Positions 1 through 8,414 are shown, numbered from the stretch's first letter. The stretch: DNA of 23,250 bases from an uncultured Marvinbryantia sp. (GCA_934394985.1 CAKRRF010000036.1:1-23250), one strand, 5' to 3'. Numbers and translations are program-made. Notes: generated from the sequence alone by a model not told the origin.

Positions 1-126
1 TCAGGGACAGAGAAGCTTTGGAGACAGAGACAATAACCGTGGTCAGGGACAGAGAAGCTTTGGAGACAGAGACAATAACCGTGGTCAGGGACAGAGAAGC
101 TTTGGAGACAGAGACAATAGCCGTGG
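1..126 (+). repeat. 42-bp in-frame tandem repeat in infB
   Basis: Three units at 1-42, 43-84 and 85-126. The first two are identical; the third differs by one A-to-G change that turns the second Asn into Ser. A degraded fourth unit, missing three bases, begins at 127. Each unit encodes 14 residues ([14 protein letters not shown]). The array reaches the left edge, so more units may lie upstream. The unit length keeps the infB frame, and near-identity of the DNA suggests recent slippage or recombination. Confidence 0.95.
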
Positions 127-2188
127 TCAGGGAAGAAGTTTTGGAGATAAAGACGGAAGAGATAACAGAGATAACAGAGGTCAGAGCCGTGGTCAGGGAA
201 GAAACAGCGGACGCAGCATGTCTCAGCCGGAGATTGCAAGTAAACCGGTAACGAAAGAATCTCGTATCCGTGCAGAAAAAGAAAAATACAACAAGCATGA
301 TAAGTTTGACAGAGAAGAGAAGGGACAGGGACGTTCCGGACAGAAAAATAATTCTCAGAAAAACGAAAAGAAAGCAGGAAAATTTATTAAACCGGTAAAA
401 CCTGTAGAAAAACCGGTAGAAAAGAAAGAAGATGAAATCAGAACCGTTACTCTGCCGGATCGCATGACGATTCGTGAGCTGGCAGATGTACTGAAGATTC
501 AGGCAGCAGCAATTGTGAAAAAGCTGTTCCTTCAGGGAACCATGGTAACCGTAAACCATGAGATCGATTATGATACAGCAGAAGAAATTGCACTGGAATA
601 TAACTGTATAGCAGAACATGAAGTAAAGGTAGATGTGATCGAAGAACTGTTAAAAGAAGAAGAAGATCCGGAAGATACACTGGTAAGCAGACCACCTGTT
701 GTCTGTGTTATGGGTCACGTTGACCATGGTAAAACATCTATTCTGGATGCAATTCGTCATACCCATGTGATTTCCAGAGAAGCAGGCGGTATTACACAGC
801 ATATCGGTGCTTACATGGTAGAGGTAAATGGCCAGAAGATTACATTCCTGGATACACCTGGACATGAAGCATTTACTGCTATGCGTATGCGTGGTGCCAA
901 TGCCACCGATATTGCCATTCTGGTTGTAGCAGCAGATGATGGTGTGATGCCACAGACAATTGAAGCAATCAGCCATGCAAAGGCAGCAGGTGTAGAAGTG
1001 ATCGTTGCAATCAACAAGATTGATAAACCGGCAGCGAATATCGACAGAGTAAAACAGGAACTGGCAGAGCATGAACTGGTTCCGGAAGACTGGGGCGGAA
1101 ACATCGTATGTGTACCGGTATCAGCTCATACACATGAAGGTATGGATACCTTGCTTGAGATGGTACTGCTGACAGCAGAAGTAGCAGAACTGAAAGCAAA
1201 TCCAAAGAGAAAAGCAAGAGGTCTTGTAATTGAGGCTGAGCTGGACAAGGGAAAAGGACCGGTTGCTACGGTACTGGTACAGAAAGGTACTCTTCATGTC
1301 GGTGATATTGTGGCTGCAGGCGCAAGCTATGGTAAAGTGCGTGCCATGATGGATGACAGAGGAAGACGTGTGAAAGAAGCCACACCATCTACTCCGGTGG
1401 AAATCCTGGGACTTTCTGATGTACCAAATGCAGGTGAGGTCTTTGTGGTATGTGAAAATGAAAAAGCAGCAAGAAGCTTTGCTGAGACATTCATCAGCCA
1501 GAGCAAAGAAAAACTGCTGGAAGAAACAAAGGCAAAGATGTCTCTGGACGATCTGTTTACTCAGATTCAGGCAGGCAATTTAAAAGAATTGAACCTGATT
1601 GTCAAAGCAGATGTACAGGGTTCTGTGGAAGCAGTAAAACAGAGTCTGATAAAACTCAGCAATGATGAAGTAGCAGTTAAAGTAATTCATGCGGCAGCAG
1701 GTGCAGTCAATGAGTCTGATGTCAGCCTGGCAGCAGCATCTAATGCAATTATTATCGGATTTAATACCCGTATTGATTCCGGAGCAAAAGCAACTGCAGA
1801 GCGTGAAAATGTCGATGTAAGACTGTATCGTGTCATTTACGATGCAATCAATGATGTAGAAGCAGCGATGAAGGGTATGCTTGATCCGGTATATGAAGAA
1901 AAAGTAATCGGTCACGCAGAAGTACGTCAGACATTCAAAGCTTCCGGTGTTGGTACCATCGCAGGTGCTTATATACTGGATGGTGTATTCCAGAGAAACT
2001 GTTCCTGCCGTATCACCAGAGACGGTGAGCAGATCTTTGATGGTGCACTGGCATCCCTGAAGAGATTTAAAGATGACGTCAAAGAAGTGAAGACAGGTTA
2101 TGAATGTGGTCTTGTATTTGAAAAATTCAATGACATCAAAGAGTTTGACCAGGTAGAGGCATATACAATGGTAGAAGTACCGCGTTAG
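1..2188 (+). CDS. infB: Translation initiation factor IF-2 (5' end outside window)
   Basis: IF-2 is the GTPase that places fMet-tRNA on the 30S subunit and promotes subunit joining. The reading frame is open from base 2 to the TAG at 2186-2188, so 728 codons are visible and the true start lies upstream. The N-terminal part is a low-complexity Gly/Arg/Asp/Asn/Gln region built from 14-residue repeats, then a Lys-rich linker. The IF2N-like segment follows near base 455, then the G domain from about base 700: G1 GHVDHGKT (713-736), G3 DTPGH (851-865), G4 NKID (1013-1024), G5 SAH near 1118. Domains II, III and the C2 fMet-tRNA-binding domain (around 1850-2180) are complete. It leads the rbfA-nrnA-truB-ribF operon. 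The in-frame ATG at 218 is not taken as the main start because the same frame stays open and compositionally continuous upstream, with no strong ribosome binding site there. Confidence 0.97.
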   Translation, partial: QGQRSFGDRDNNRGQGQRSFGDRDNNRGQGQRSFGDRDNSRGQGRSFGDKDGRDNRDNRGQSRGQGRNSGRSMSQPEIASKPVTKESRIRAEKEKYNKHDKFDREEKGQGRSGQKNNSQKNEKKAGKFIKPVKPVEKPVEKKEDEIRTVTLPDRMTIRELADVLKIQAAAIVKKLFLQGTMVTVNHEIDYDTAEEIALEYNCIAEHEVKVDVIEELLKEEEDPEDTLVSRPPVVCVMGHVDHGKTSILDAIRHTHVISREAGGITQHIGAYMVEVNGQKITFLDTPGHEAFTAMRMRGANATDIAILVVAADDGVMPQTIEAISHAKAAGVEVIVAINKIDKPAANIDRVKQELAEHELVPEDWGGNIVCVPVSAHTHEGMDTLLEMVLLTAEVAELKANPKRKARGLVIEAELDKGKGPVATVLVQKGTLHVGDIVAAGASYGKVRAMMDDRGRRVKEATPSTPVEILGLSDVPNAGEVFVVCENEKAARSFAETFISQSKEKLLEETKAKMSLDDLFTQIQAGNLKELNLIVKADVQGSVEAVKQSLIKLSNDEVAVKVIHAAAGAVNESDVSLAAASNAIIIGFNTRIDSGAKATAERENVDVRLYRVIYDAINDVEAAMKGMLDPVYEEKVIGHAEVRQTFKASGVGTIAGAYILDGVFQRNCSCRITRDGEQIFDGALASLKRFKDDVKEVKTGYECGLVFEKFNDIKEFDQVEAYTMVEVPR

Positions 2189-2222
2189 GAATGCATCGGA
2201 TACCTGGAGAAATGGAGCAATT

Positions 2223-2609
2223 ATGAGAAAAAACAGCATAAAGAATACGCGGATTAACAGTGAAGTTCAGAGAGAACTGGCCAATATTATCCGTGGAGAG
2301 ATCAAAGATCCACGTATTCATCCGCTGACCTCAGTGGTTACAGCAGAAGTAGCACCGGATCTGAAGACCTGTAAAGCATATATCAGTGTGCTTGGAGATC
2401 AGGAAGCACAGGAGAAGACTCTGGAAGGTCTGAACAGTGCAGTCGGCTACATCAGACGTCAGCTGGCCAGAAACCTGAATCTCAGAAACACACCGGAAAT
2501 CCGATTCATAATGGATCAGTCTATTGAATATGGTGTTCATATGTCAAAACTGATTAATGAGAATCATGTGGAAGAATCCGGGAGGGATGAGGATGATCAA
2601 GACGAATAA
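2223..2609 (+). CDS. rbfA: 30S ribosome-binding factor A
   Basis: RbfA binds the immature 30S subunit and assists maturation of the 5' end of 16S rRNA and cold adaptation. The 128-residue product has family length and the single KH-type II fold pattern: N-terminal RxNSEVQRELANIIRGEIKDPR helix, the strand 'LTSVVTAEVAPDLKTCKAYISV', and the C-terminal segment with 'LRNTPEIRFIMDQS'. It ends in an acidic tail (EESGRDEDDQDE). GGAG at 2214-2217 lies 5 nt before the ATG. It follows infB by 34 nt and its last codons overlap the start of the next gene, as in many Firmicutes, so translation is probably coupled. Confidence 0.96.
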   Translation: MRKNSIKNTRINSEVQRELANIIRGEIKDPRIHPLTSVVTAEVAPDLKTCKAYISVLGDQEAQEKTLEGLNSAVGYIRRQLARNLNLRNTPEIRFIMDQSIEYGVHMSKLINENHVEESGRDEDDQDE

Positions 2610-3579
2610 CATCAGAGAAGAACTGAATGGTATCACAACAGTAGCTATATCCGGCCATATTCGGCCGGACGGAGACTGTGTAGGCTCCTGTATGGGAATG
2701 TATCTGTATTTAAAAGAGAACTTTCCGCAGTTGAAAAAAATTGATGTATATTTGCAGGAAATTCCGGAAAGTTATCACATTATCAGAGGAACACAGGATA
2801 TTCATCACGTCTGTGACAGTGATGAGACATATGACTTGTTTATAGCGCTGGATTGCGGTGATCTGGGGAGACTGGGAGAAGCAGCCAGATATTTCCAGAC
2901 AGCAGCGCACACACTTTGCTATGATCATCATGTCAGCAACAGGGGATTTGCCGAAACTGATTATGTAGATCCGGATATCAGTTCAACATCAGAACTGGTA
3001 TTTCATGTGATGGATCAGGAAAAGATCACAAAAGAGATTGCAGAAGCACTGTATATGGGTATTGCACATGATACCGGAATCTTTCAGTATTCCTGCACAT
3101 CTCCTCACACTATGGAAGTAGCGGCAGAGCTGATGCGAAAAGGAATCGACTGTAGTTATATCATCGATACCACTTATATGGAAAAGACATATGTGCAGAA
3201 CCAGATTCTGGGAAGAGCATTGCTGGAGAGTATCATGGTGCTGGACGGTAAATGCATTATCAGTGCACTCAAGAAAAAGGATATGAAGTTTTATGGTGTG
3301 GGACCATCCGATCTGGATGGAATTGTCAGCCAGATGAGACTGACAAAAGGAGTAGAAGTGGCAATTTTCCTGTATGAAACGAATCTTCAGGAATACAAGG
3401 TCAGCCTGCGTTCCAAGTCCTATGTAGATGTCAGTCAGGTAGCGCAGTATTTTGGCGGTGGCGGTCATGTGCGTGCGGCAGGATGTACAATGCAGGGATC
3501 CATGCATGATGTGATTAATAATCTGACACTTCATATTGAGAAACAGATGAAAGCACAGGAAGAGAAGAAAAAGCAATGA
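2593..3579 (+). CDS. nrnA: DHH/DHHA1 phosphoesterase, NrnA-like nanoRNase/pAp phosphatase
   Basis: Predicted bifunctional oligoribonuclease (degrades 2-5 nt nanoRNAs) and 3'-phosphoadenosine 5'-phosphate phosphatase, cytosolic and Mn-dependent in the family. DHH-family motifs are visible in order: HxRPDGD near residue 23, ALDCGD near 97, the DHH signature (DHHVSN) near 113, and a D..DISSTSELV segment. The C-terminal DHHA1 part has GGGGHVRAAG. The frame is open from 2557, but GGAGG at 2581-2585 sits 7 nt before the ATG at 2593, which makes that the best start (328 aa); an ATG at 2587 is too close to this site. The start overlaps rbfA by 17 nt and the stop overlaps truB as ATGA. NrnA versus another DHHA1 subfamily cannot be settled without alignment. 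Confidence 0.9.
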   Translation: MIKTNNIREELNGITTVAISGHIRPDGDCVGSCMGMYLYLKENFPQLKKIDVYLQEIPESYHIIRGTQDIHHVCDSDETYDLFIALDCGDLGRLGEAARYFQTAAHTLCYDHHVSNRGFAETDYVDPDISSTSELVFHVMDQEKITKEIAEALYMGIAHDTGIFQYSCTSPHTMEVAAELMRKGIDCSYIIDTTYMEKTYVQNQILGRALLESIMVLDGKCIISALKKKDMKFYGVGPSDLDGIVSQMRLTKGVEVAIFLYETNLQEYKVSLRSKSYVDVSQVAQYFGGGGHVRAAGCTMQGSMHDVINNLTLHIEKQMKAQEEKKKQ

Positions 3580-4490
3580 TTCACGGTGTCATTAATATTT
3601 ATAAAGAAAAAGGATATACGTCTCATGATGTAGTTGCAAGACTTCGTGGTATTGTCCGACAGAAAAAAATCGGACATACCGGGACACTGGATCCAGATGC
3701 AGAAGGTGTATTGCCGGTGTGTCTGGGATCAGCTACCCGGCTTTGTGACATGCTGACGGATAAGGATAAGACGTATCGGACAGTGATGCTGTTGGGAAAA
3801 GAGACGGATACACAGGATATCTCAGGAACTGTTCTGCAGGAGCTGCCGGTTGTGGTGACAGAAGAACAGGTAAAAACGGCAGCGGAAAGTTTTCTGGGAG
3901 ATTATGAACAGATCCCGCCGATGTATTCTGCGTTGAAAGTCAATGGCAAGAAGCTCTATGAGCTGGCAAGAGAGGGAAAGACGGTAGAACGCGCAGCCAG
4001 ACCGGTAAAGATTTTGGAACTGAAGCTGGAAAAGATCGATCTGCCGAGAGTAACTATGACAGTTACCTGTTCAAAAGGAACTTATATCCGTACACTTTGT
4101 CATGATATTGGCAAAAAACTGGGGTGTGGTGCCTGTATGGAAGAACTGACCCGAATTCGCGTGGGCAGTTTTGAAAGCAGAGATGGGCTCAGACTTTCGG
4201 AAGTAGAAGAACTTCAGAATAAAGGAGAACTGGAAAGTCATGTGATCCCGGTGGATCAGATGCTGAAGCAGTACCCGACATTGAAAATGAGGGAAGGAAT
4301 GGACAGATTTGTCTATAACGGAAATCCGTTGTTTTCCAATCAGTTTGCGGGAACAGCAGAAGAAAAGAAACTATCAGGATGGGTACGTGTGTACGATACT
4401 CTGGGACATTTTTGTGGGGTTTATCAGTATGATTCACAGAAGAAACGTTATCAGCCGGTAAAGATGTTTCTGGACTGGCGAAACGGTTAA
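3576..4490 (+). CDS. truB: tRNA pseudouridine(55) synthase TruB
   Basis: Converts U55 of the tRNA T-loop to pseudouridine. The 304-residue product has the TruB hallmark GHTGTLDPDAEGVL at residues 33-46, with the catalytic Asp as D39. It also has the 'PPMYSALKVNGKKLYELAR' motif near residue 113 and 'VTCSKGTYIRTLCHDIG' near residue 164. The C-terminal region beyond about residue 230 would be the PUA-like domain. The ATG overlaps the nrnA stop by 4 nt (ATGA), with GGAAGAG upstream inside nrnA, so the two are translationally coupled. ribF starts 13 nt after the stop. Confidence 0.96.
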   Translation: MIHGVINIYKEKGYTSHDVVARLRGIVRQKKIGHTGTLDPDAEGVLPVCLGSATRLCDMLTDKDKTYRTVMLLGKETDTQDISGTVLQELPVVVTEEQVKTAAESFLGDYEQIPPMYSALKVNGKKLYELAREGKTVERAARPVKILELKLEKIDLPRVTMTVTCSKGTYIRTLCHDIGKKLGCGACMEELTRIRVGSFESRDGLRLSEVEELQNKGELESHVIPVDQMLKQYPTLKMREGMDRFVYNGNPLFSNQFAGTAEEKKLSGWVRVYDTLGHFCGVYQYDSQKKRYQPVKMFLDWRNG

Positions 4491-4503
4491 AAAGGGACAC
4501 AAT

Positions 4504-5409
4504 ATGAAATATATAGAAGGCTTAATGGATGACTTTATGATGGATCGGGATACGGCTGTCACACTGGGAAAGTTTGACGGAGTACATCTGGGCCATCAAC
4601 AGTTGATTCGTCGTATCTGTGAGAAAAAGAAAGCCGGACTGGAAAGTGTTGTGGTTACGATCTGGCCGGACCCGAAAAATGCAGCACTTCTGACCAAAGG
4701 CGAAAAAAAAGAACTTTTAAAAAAGATGGGAGTGTCATGTTGGATCGACTGTCCGTTTCTTCCGGAGATTGCCCATATGAGTCCGGAAAGCTTTATCCGA
4801 GATGTATTGGTAAAGCGACTGCGGGCAAAGTATATTGCCGTAGGAGAAGATTTCCGTTTTGGGTATCAGAGAAAAGGTGACAGTTATCTCCTGAGAAAAT
4901 TGCAGGAGGAACTGGGATATGAGTTAGAAATAGTGCCGAAGGAAAGTTATCAGGGCAGAGTAATCAGCAGTACTTATATCAAAGAGGCACTGGCGGAAGG
5001 TAACATGGAGCTGGTAACAGCGCTTCTTGGCTATCCTTATACAGTAAGAGGCGAAGTGCTTCACGGAAGAAGAATTGGAAGAACGTTGGGAATGCCAACT
5101 ACAAATCTGATTCCATCTACCGGGAAATTACTTCCACCAAATGGAGTGTATGCTACCAGAACTTTACTGGATGGAGAATGCCTGGAGGGAATCACCAATA
5201 TCGGCTACAAGCCGACAGTCGGAGAGTATTTTCGAGGCGTAGAGACCTATTTATTTGATTATGAAGGAGATCTGTACGGAAAAGAGATTGAAGTACAGCT
5301 CTATTCCTACGAACGCCCAGAGCAGAAATTTCCCAATTTGGATGAATTAAAAGCACAGATGCAGCGAGATATTTGTTTTGGAAAAGCGTATTTTGACAGT
5401 AAAGAATAA
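4504..5409 (+). CDS. ribF: Bifunctional riboflavin kinase / FAD synthetase
   Basis: Phosphorylates riboflavin to FMN and adenylylates FMN to FAD. The N-terminal FAD synthetase (nucleotidyltransferase) domain shows LGKFDGVHLGH with the HxGH motif at residues 28-31, and SSTYIKEAL near residue 156. The C-terminal flavokinase domain has GRRIGRTLGMPTTN, the family's PTxN metal/nucleotide site, then PPNGVYATR and the late VETYLFDYEGDLYG block. Length (301 aa) is typical. AAAGGGA lies about 7 nt before the ATG. It is the last gene of the infB operon: a strong terminator follows at once. No FMN riboswitch is seen upstream, consistent with housekeeping expression. Confidence 0.95.
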   Translation: MKYIEGLMDDFMMDRDTAVTLGKFDGVHLGHQQLIRRICEKKKAGLESVVVTIWPDPKNAALLTKGEKKELLKKMGVSCWIDCPFLPEIAHMSPESFIRDVLVKRLRAKYIAVGEDFRFGYQRKGDSYLLRKLQEELGYELEIVPKESYQGRVISSTYIKEALAEGNMELVTALLGYPYTVRGEVLHGRRIGRTLGMPTTNLIPSTGKLLPPNGVYATRTLLDGECLEGITNIGYKPTVGEYFRGVETYLFDYEGDLYGKEIEVQLYSYERPEQKFPNLDELKAQMQRDICFGKAYFDSKE

Positions 5410-5454
5410 AAAGGAGATCAGAGATGACATTGCCCATCTCTGATCTCCTTTTTA
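5407..5454. terminator. Bidirectional intrinsic terminator between ribF and the NSS transporter gene
   Basis: Perfect 20-bp stem, 5407-5426 with 5435-5454, and an 8-nt loop. Both strands end in a U-rich tract (A-run at the left foot, T-run at the right foot). It covers the stop codons of both convergent genes and so can serve both. Confidence 0.93.
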
Positions 5455-6852
5455 TGAAATGAAATCTGCAAATCCGGTGGATACCAGGAACAGGATGAGC
5501 ATTACAACCGGCACTACATAGCGGATCATAAAGCGATACAATCCTGCCCGTTTGAAGTGTTCCCCGTTTCGTTCCACTTCCCCTATAATCCATTCAGGTC
5601 CGATTACCCAGCCAATCAAAATGCTGGTAAGTAAAGAAATAAATGGCATCAGGAAGCTGTTGCTGATATAATCCATAACATCAAGAAGCTGTCCGACAGA
5701 TCCGTTTGGGAGTTTCAGTTCAAAATAAAGTTTGTTATATCCAAGACAGATGAATACTGCGGTGATGAGAGAATACATACCAACTGCACCGCACATTTTT
5801 TTACGGGGTTTGTGATATAATTCCATGCAGTTTGCGACCAGTGTTTCCATAACAGATACGCAGGATGTCAGTGCGGCAAATCCCATCATCAGAAAGAAAG
5901 CAATTGCTGCCGGACGTCCCCATATTCCCATGGCATGAAAAACCTTTGGCAGTGAGATAAAAATCAGGCTTGGACCGGAAGACATTCCGTCATTTCCAAG
6001 AAATACAAATACAGCAGGTATGATCATCATTCCAGCAAGGAAAGCAACACCTGTATCAAAAATTTCAATCTGACTCGTTGCTTTATTTAAATCCACATCA
6101 TTTTTTACGTAAGAACCATAAGTTATCATGATACCCATAGATACGCTCAGGGAAAAGAACAGCTGGCTCATTGCATCCAGAAGAATTTCCAGGAACCGTT
6201 TTACGGTTAATCCATGAAAGTCTGGTTTTAAATAAACAGCCAGACCCTGCAGACCGGTACGGACAGTGCCATCTGCTGCTGTGTGAGACAGAGTCAGGCT
6301 GAAGATCGCAATGATCAGAATCAGGAGAATTAATCCTGGCATAATGACTTTTGAAAATTTTTCAATTCCCTTTTCCACACCGCGAAACACAATCCATGCG
6401 GTCAGTGCAAGGAAAATCAGCATGAACACGATCGGTGCAATATCGGATGTGATAAAAGAGGTAAAATATCCGTCTGCGGCTGCGTCTGTTCCGTCAGAAA
6501 CGAGATAGATAAAAAAGTACTTTGTAATCCAGCCGCCGATAACAGAATAGTAAGTCATGATTAAGGTAGGAACCAGAAAAGTTAAACGTCCCAGAAACTT
6601 CCATTTTGGACTGAGTTCTTCAAAAGCTCTCAGTGCATTTTTCTTTGTTTTTCGTCCGATTGCAACATCTGTTGTCAGCAATACAAAACCAAAAGTTAAT
6701 ACCAGTATCAGATAAATCAGAAGAAACAGACCGCCTCCGTCTTTTGCACAGAGATACGGGAATCTCCAGATATTTCCAACGCCTACGGCACTTCCTGCAG
6801 CTGCCAGAACAAAACCTATGGAGCCGGAAAAACTACTTCTTTTTTCTTTCAT
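5452..6852 (-). CDS. Neurotransmitter:sodium symporter (NSS/SNF) family transporter
   Basis: Predicted Na+-coupled uptake of an amino acid or related small amine, in the cytoplasmic membrane. The 466-residue protein begins with the family signature in TM1 (AAAGSAVGVGNIWRFPYL, residues 18-35), containing the unwound substrate/Na+ site. It has the conserved GGW segment in TM3 and the TM6 'FFSLSVSMGIMITYGSY' block that aligns with the LeuT/MhsT core. Eleven to twelve hydrophobic segments are visible, as expected for bacterial members. The substrate cannot be read from sequence. The start ATG (6850-6852, complement) has AAGGG about 11 nt upstream. It is convergent with ribF and divergent from the XRE regulator, which makes that regulator its likely controller. 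Confidence 0.93.
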   Translation of the reverse strand: MKEKRSSFSGSIGFVLAAAGSAVGVGNIWRFPYLCAKDGGGLFLLIYLILVLTFGFVLLTTDVAIGRKTKKNALRAFEELSPKWKFLGRLTFLVPTLIMTYYSVIGGWITKYFFIYLVSDGTDAAADGYFTSFITSDIAPIVFMLIFLALTAWIVFRGVEKGIEKFSKVIMPGLILLILIIAIFSLTLSHTAADGTVRTGLQGLAVYLKPDFHGLTVKRFLEILLDAMSQLFFSLSVSMGIMITYGSYVKNDVDLNKATSQIEIFDTGVAFLAGMMIIPAVFVFLGNDGMSSGPSLIFISLPKVFHAMGIWGRPAAIAFFLMMGFAALTSCVSVMETLVANCMELYHKPRKKMCGAVGMYSLITAVFICLGYNKLYFELKLPNGSVGQLLDVMDYISNSFLMPFISLLTSILIGWVIGPEWIIGEVERNGEHFKRAGLYRFMIRYVVPVVMLILFLVSTGFADFIS

Positions 6853-6919
6853 TTCTCAAATTTCCCTTCAAAATAAATTTCATAAAAGGCCGGAGTATCT
6901 ATCCTGACCCAATAGCTAT

Positions 6920-6947
6920 ATTTTATACAAAATAAAGATAAGTGCAA
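6920..6947 (-). promoter_or_regulatory. Candidate promoter of the NSS transporter gene
   Basis: On the minus strand, TTGCAC (6942-6947) and TAAAAT (6920-6925) are separated by 16 bp. A TATAAA overlaps the -10. Position 70-100 bp before the start codon is plausible. Read from consensus only. Confidence 0.5.
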
Positions 6948-6966
6948 CTTATGTAAATTTCCTTAC

Positions 6967-6994
6967 AAGAAACTTTATAAGAAAAAAGTTTCTT
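6967..6994. promoter_or_regulatory. Inverted repeat, candidate operator in divergent promoter region
   Basis: AAGAAACTTT (6967-6976) and AAAGTTTCTT (6985-6994) form perfect 10-bp arms around 8 nt. It lies just upstream of the -35 of the XRE gene and upstream of the transporter promoter. This is a natural place for autoregulation by the XRE protein, which is inferred, not shown. As RNA it would be an AU-rich hairpin without a proper U-tract. Confidence 0.5.
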
Positions 6995-6999
6995 ATGAC

Positions 7000-7029
7000 T
7001 TTACAAAATGTCTGATTTTACGATATAAT
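7000..7029 (+). promoter_or_regulatory. SigmaA-type promoter of the XRE regulator gene
   Basis: TTTACA (7000-7005), 18-bp spacer, perfect TATAAT (7024-7029). Transcription would start near 7036, giving a leader of about 43 nt with a GAGG ribosome binding site 7 nt before the ATG at 7079. Confidence 0.7.
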
Positions 7030-7078
7030 TGTGCAAGAAAGAATGAAATAAAGAGAATAGATAGTATGAGGAAACAAA

Positions 7079-7807
7079 ATGAGTGATTTTACCTGTTATG
7101 TAGGTAAGCAAATAAGAAAATACCGGAAAGCCGGAAAGATGACACTTCAGGAACTGGCAGATGCCATTCATAAGAGCAGAGCTACCATATGTAAATATGA
7201 AAATGGAGAGATTTCTATTGACATTGAGACTTTATACGAAATCAGCCAGGTTCTTCAGGTGTCTATTTCCCAGCTCACATCGTATCTTCCAGAAGAGATC
7301 AGTGAACCTGTCAGCGGTCCGGGAAGAGTACCGAAAAGTCCTTTTTTTCAGGCACGAAGATTATACTTTTATTTCTACGATGGACGATACCAGCGCACGA
7401 AGGATGGCGTGATTGATATTTATGAAAAAAAAGGAGAAACCGGAAAGTACGAAGCAACACTGACGATATGTTCCGTTTCTGCAAATGGCAGAAGCAGTGA
7501 GATTTTTTACACCGGAAAAGTGCTTTACAGTGATATGCTGATTCGATTTTCCTTTGTAAATCAATATAACCCGCTGGAAGAAGATCTTCTGTATATTTTT
7601 AATCCTCTGGAGCTCAGAGAATTTACTATGGGACTTCTGTGCGGGATTTCCAGTGCAGATCTTATGCCCTGTGCGTTTAAATGTGTGATTACCTTAAAGC
7701 CACAGGAACACACTGAAAAATTCCTTCATCAGCTGCTGTTCACCAAAAAAGATCTGAAACGTCTGGAACAGATTAATATGCTACTGGTAGATAATGTGGA
7801 AAAATAG
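7079..7807 (+). CDS. XRE-family transcriptional regulator with unassigned C-terminal domain
   Basis: DNA-binding regulator of 242 residues. Residues about 9-63 form a Cro/CI-type helix-turn-helix: IRKYRKAGKMTLQELADAI, then the recognition helix segment SRATICKYENGEISI. Residues about 85-240 are a soluble, aromatic-rich domain (ARRLYFYFYDGRY..., then GLLCGISSADLMPCAFKCVI) that I cannot assign. It looks like a sensory or oligomerisation domain rather than an enzyme, since no catalytic motif is seen. The gene is divergent from the NSS transporter with a palindrome between them, so control of that transporter and of itself is the likeliest role. The start ATG is supported by GAGG (7068-7071) and an upstream consensus promoter. 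Confidence 0.88.
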   Translation: MSDFTCYVGKQIRKYRKAGKMTLQELADAIHKSRATICKYENGEISIDIETLYEISQVLQVSISQLTSYLPEEISEPVSGPGRVPKSPFFQARRLYFYFYDGRYQRTKDGVIDIYEKKGETGKYEATLTICSVSANGRSSEIFYTGKVLYSDMLIRFSFVNQYNPLEEDLLYIFNPLELREFTMGLLCGISSADLMPCAFKCVITLKPQEHTEKFLHQLLFTKKDLKRLEQINMLLVDNVEK

Positions 7808-7837
7808 TTGGTGAATGAGATGGAAATTCGCTTGTAC

Positions 7838-7866
7838 TTGACTTTTTCTGACGGCTGAAATATGAT
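7838..7866 (+). promoter_or_regulatory. SigmaA-type promoter of the DUF3592-like gene
   Basis: TTGACT (7838-7843), exactly 17 bp, TATGAT (7861-7866). It lies between the XRE stop (7807) and the next start (7897), so the small membrane gene need not depend on XRE transcription. Confidence 0.75.
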
Positions 7867-7896
7867 AGCTAAAGGAAAAAACAGGTGGTGAAAAAT

Positions 7897-8325
7897 ATGC
7901 TGACAGTAAGTATCGTATGTATTGCACTGGGAGGCGCTCTGGTTCTGACCGGATATCTGTGGCAGGCTGCTCTGGAGAGCAGACAGCGCTACAGAGGAAA
8001 AACAACCGGTGTTGTGGCAGAAATTGTAGCTGGAGAGCCGGATGCATTTGGCAGACAGGCAGGGATTCATGATTATTATTTTCCGGTAATTACCTACTAT
8101 GCCGAAGGAATCCTTTATCGGGAAAAATATGAAAAGGGCAGTAATCCGAGCAGGTATTCCGTAAATGAAAAAGTGGAAATTCGTTATAATGAAAGACATC
8201 CACAGGAATTTGAAGTATATACCGGAGATAGGAATATGGAACTGGCAAAAATGATGTATTATGCGGGGCTTTTTTGTTGTTGTGTCGGAGGGATATTCTT
8301 TCTGATATTTGCAACAAGAGGTTGA
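7897..8325 (+). CDS. Small two-TM membrane protein, DUF3592-like
   Basis: Function unknown. The product has an N-terminal membrane helix (about residues 1-22, [19 protein letters not shown]). Then comes a beta-rich extracytoplasmic or cytosolic stretch of about 90 residues ([12 protein letters not shown]...[20 protein letters not shown]...[16 protein letters not shown]), and a second helix ([20 protein letters not shown]). The pattern 'YYPVVTY...G...Y.......[14 protein letters not shown]' is what DUF3592 proteins show. The frame also allows GTG at 7885 or 7888, but AGGTGGTGA (7883-7891) is a near-perfect ribosome binding site 5 nt before the ATG at 7897, so that start is chosen (142 aa). Its stop codon overlaps the -35 element of the rpsO promoter. 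Confidence 0.8.
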   Translation: MLTVSIVCIALGGALVLTGYLWQAALESRQRYRGKTTGVVAEIVAGEPDAFGRQAGIHDYYFPVITYYAEGILYREKYEKGSNPSRYSVNEKVEIRYNERHPQEFEVYTGDRNMELAKMMYYAGLFCCCVGGIFFLIFATRG

Positions 8326-8350
8326 CGAGACAGAAAGATCATGTTATACT
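8322..8350 (+). promoter_or_regulatory. Extended -10 promoter of rpsO
   Basis: TTGACG (8322-8327), 17-bp spacer, TATACT (8345-8350), with the extended TGn motif at 8342-8344. Very strong by consensus. The -35 overlaps the TGA of the upstream gene, so upstream transcripts would read into rpsO. Confidence 0.85.
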
Positions 8351-8367
8351 TTGCAGGTATGGAATGA

Positions 8368-8414
8368 GCCGACACTCAGAGATTGGACACTCCGACCATT
8401 TCTTAGTGTAAGGC
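8368..8414 (+). ncRNA. Structured rpsO leader, candidate S15-binding regulatory RNA
   Basis: Outer helix: GCC (8368-8370) with GGC (8412-8414) and ACACT (8372-8376) with AGTGT (8405-8409). Inner helix: AGAGAT-GG (8378-8386, one bulged U) with CC-ATTTCT (8396-8403), closing a 9-nt loop. The element lies between the rpsO promoter and the ribosome binding site at 8426-8432. S15 represses its own mRNA through diverse leader structures in other bacteria. That this one does so is inferred. Confidence 0.5.

Noticed and set aside
1..126. Possible CRISPR array or direct-repeat array
   Set aside because: Units are contiguous with no unique spacers, in frame, and coding for the IF-2 N-terminus.
18..251. 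A 77-codon open frame with an ATG inside the infB repeat region
   Set aside because: It is the +1-shifted reading of the 42-bp repeat, which keeps all frames free of stops. The infB frame continues through the region and fits the IF-2 linker composition.
1580..2239. Long minus-strand open frame (219 codons) opposite infB
   Set aside because: Cys/Phe/Ile-rich product typical of antisense reading of an AT-biased coding strand. The + strand frame is a complete IF-2 with all motifs.
2989..3576. Minus-strand open frame opposite nrnA (195 codons)
   Set aside because: No ribosome binding site or recognisable domain; opposite a full DHH protein.
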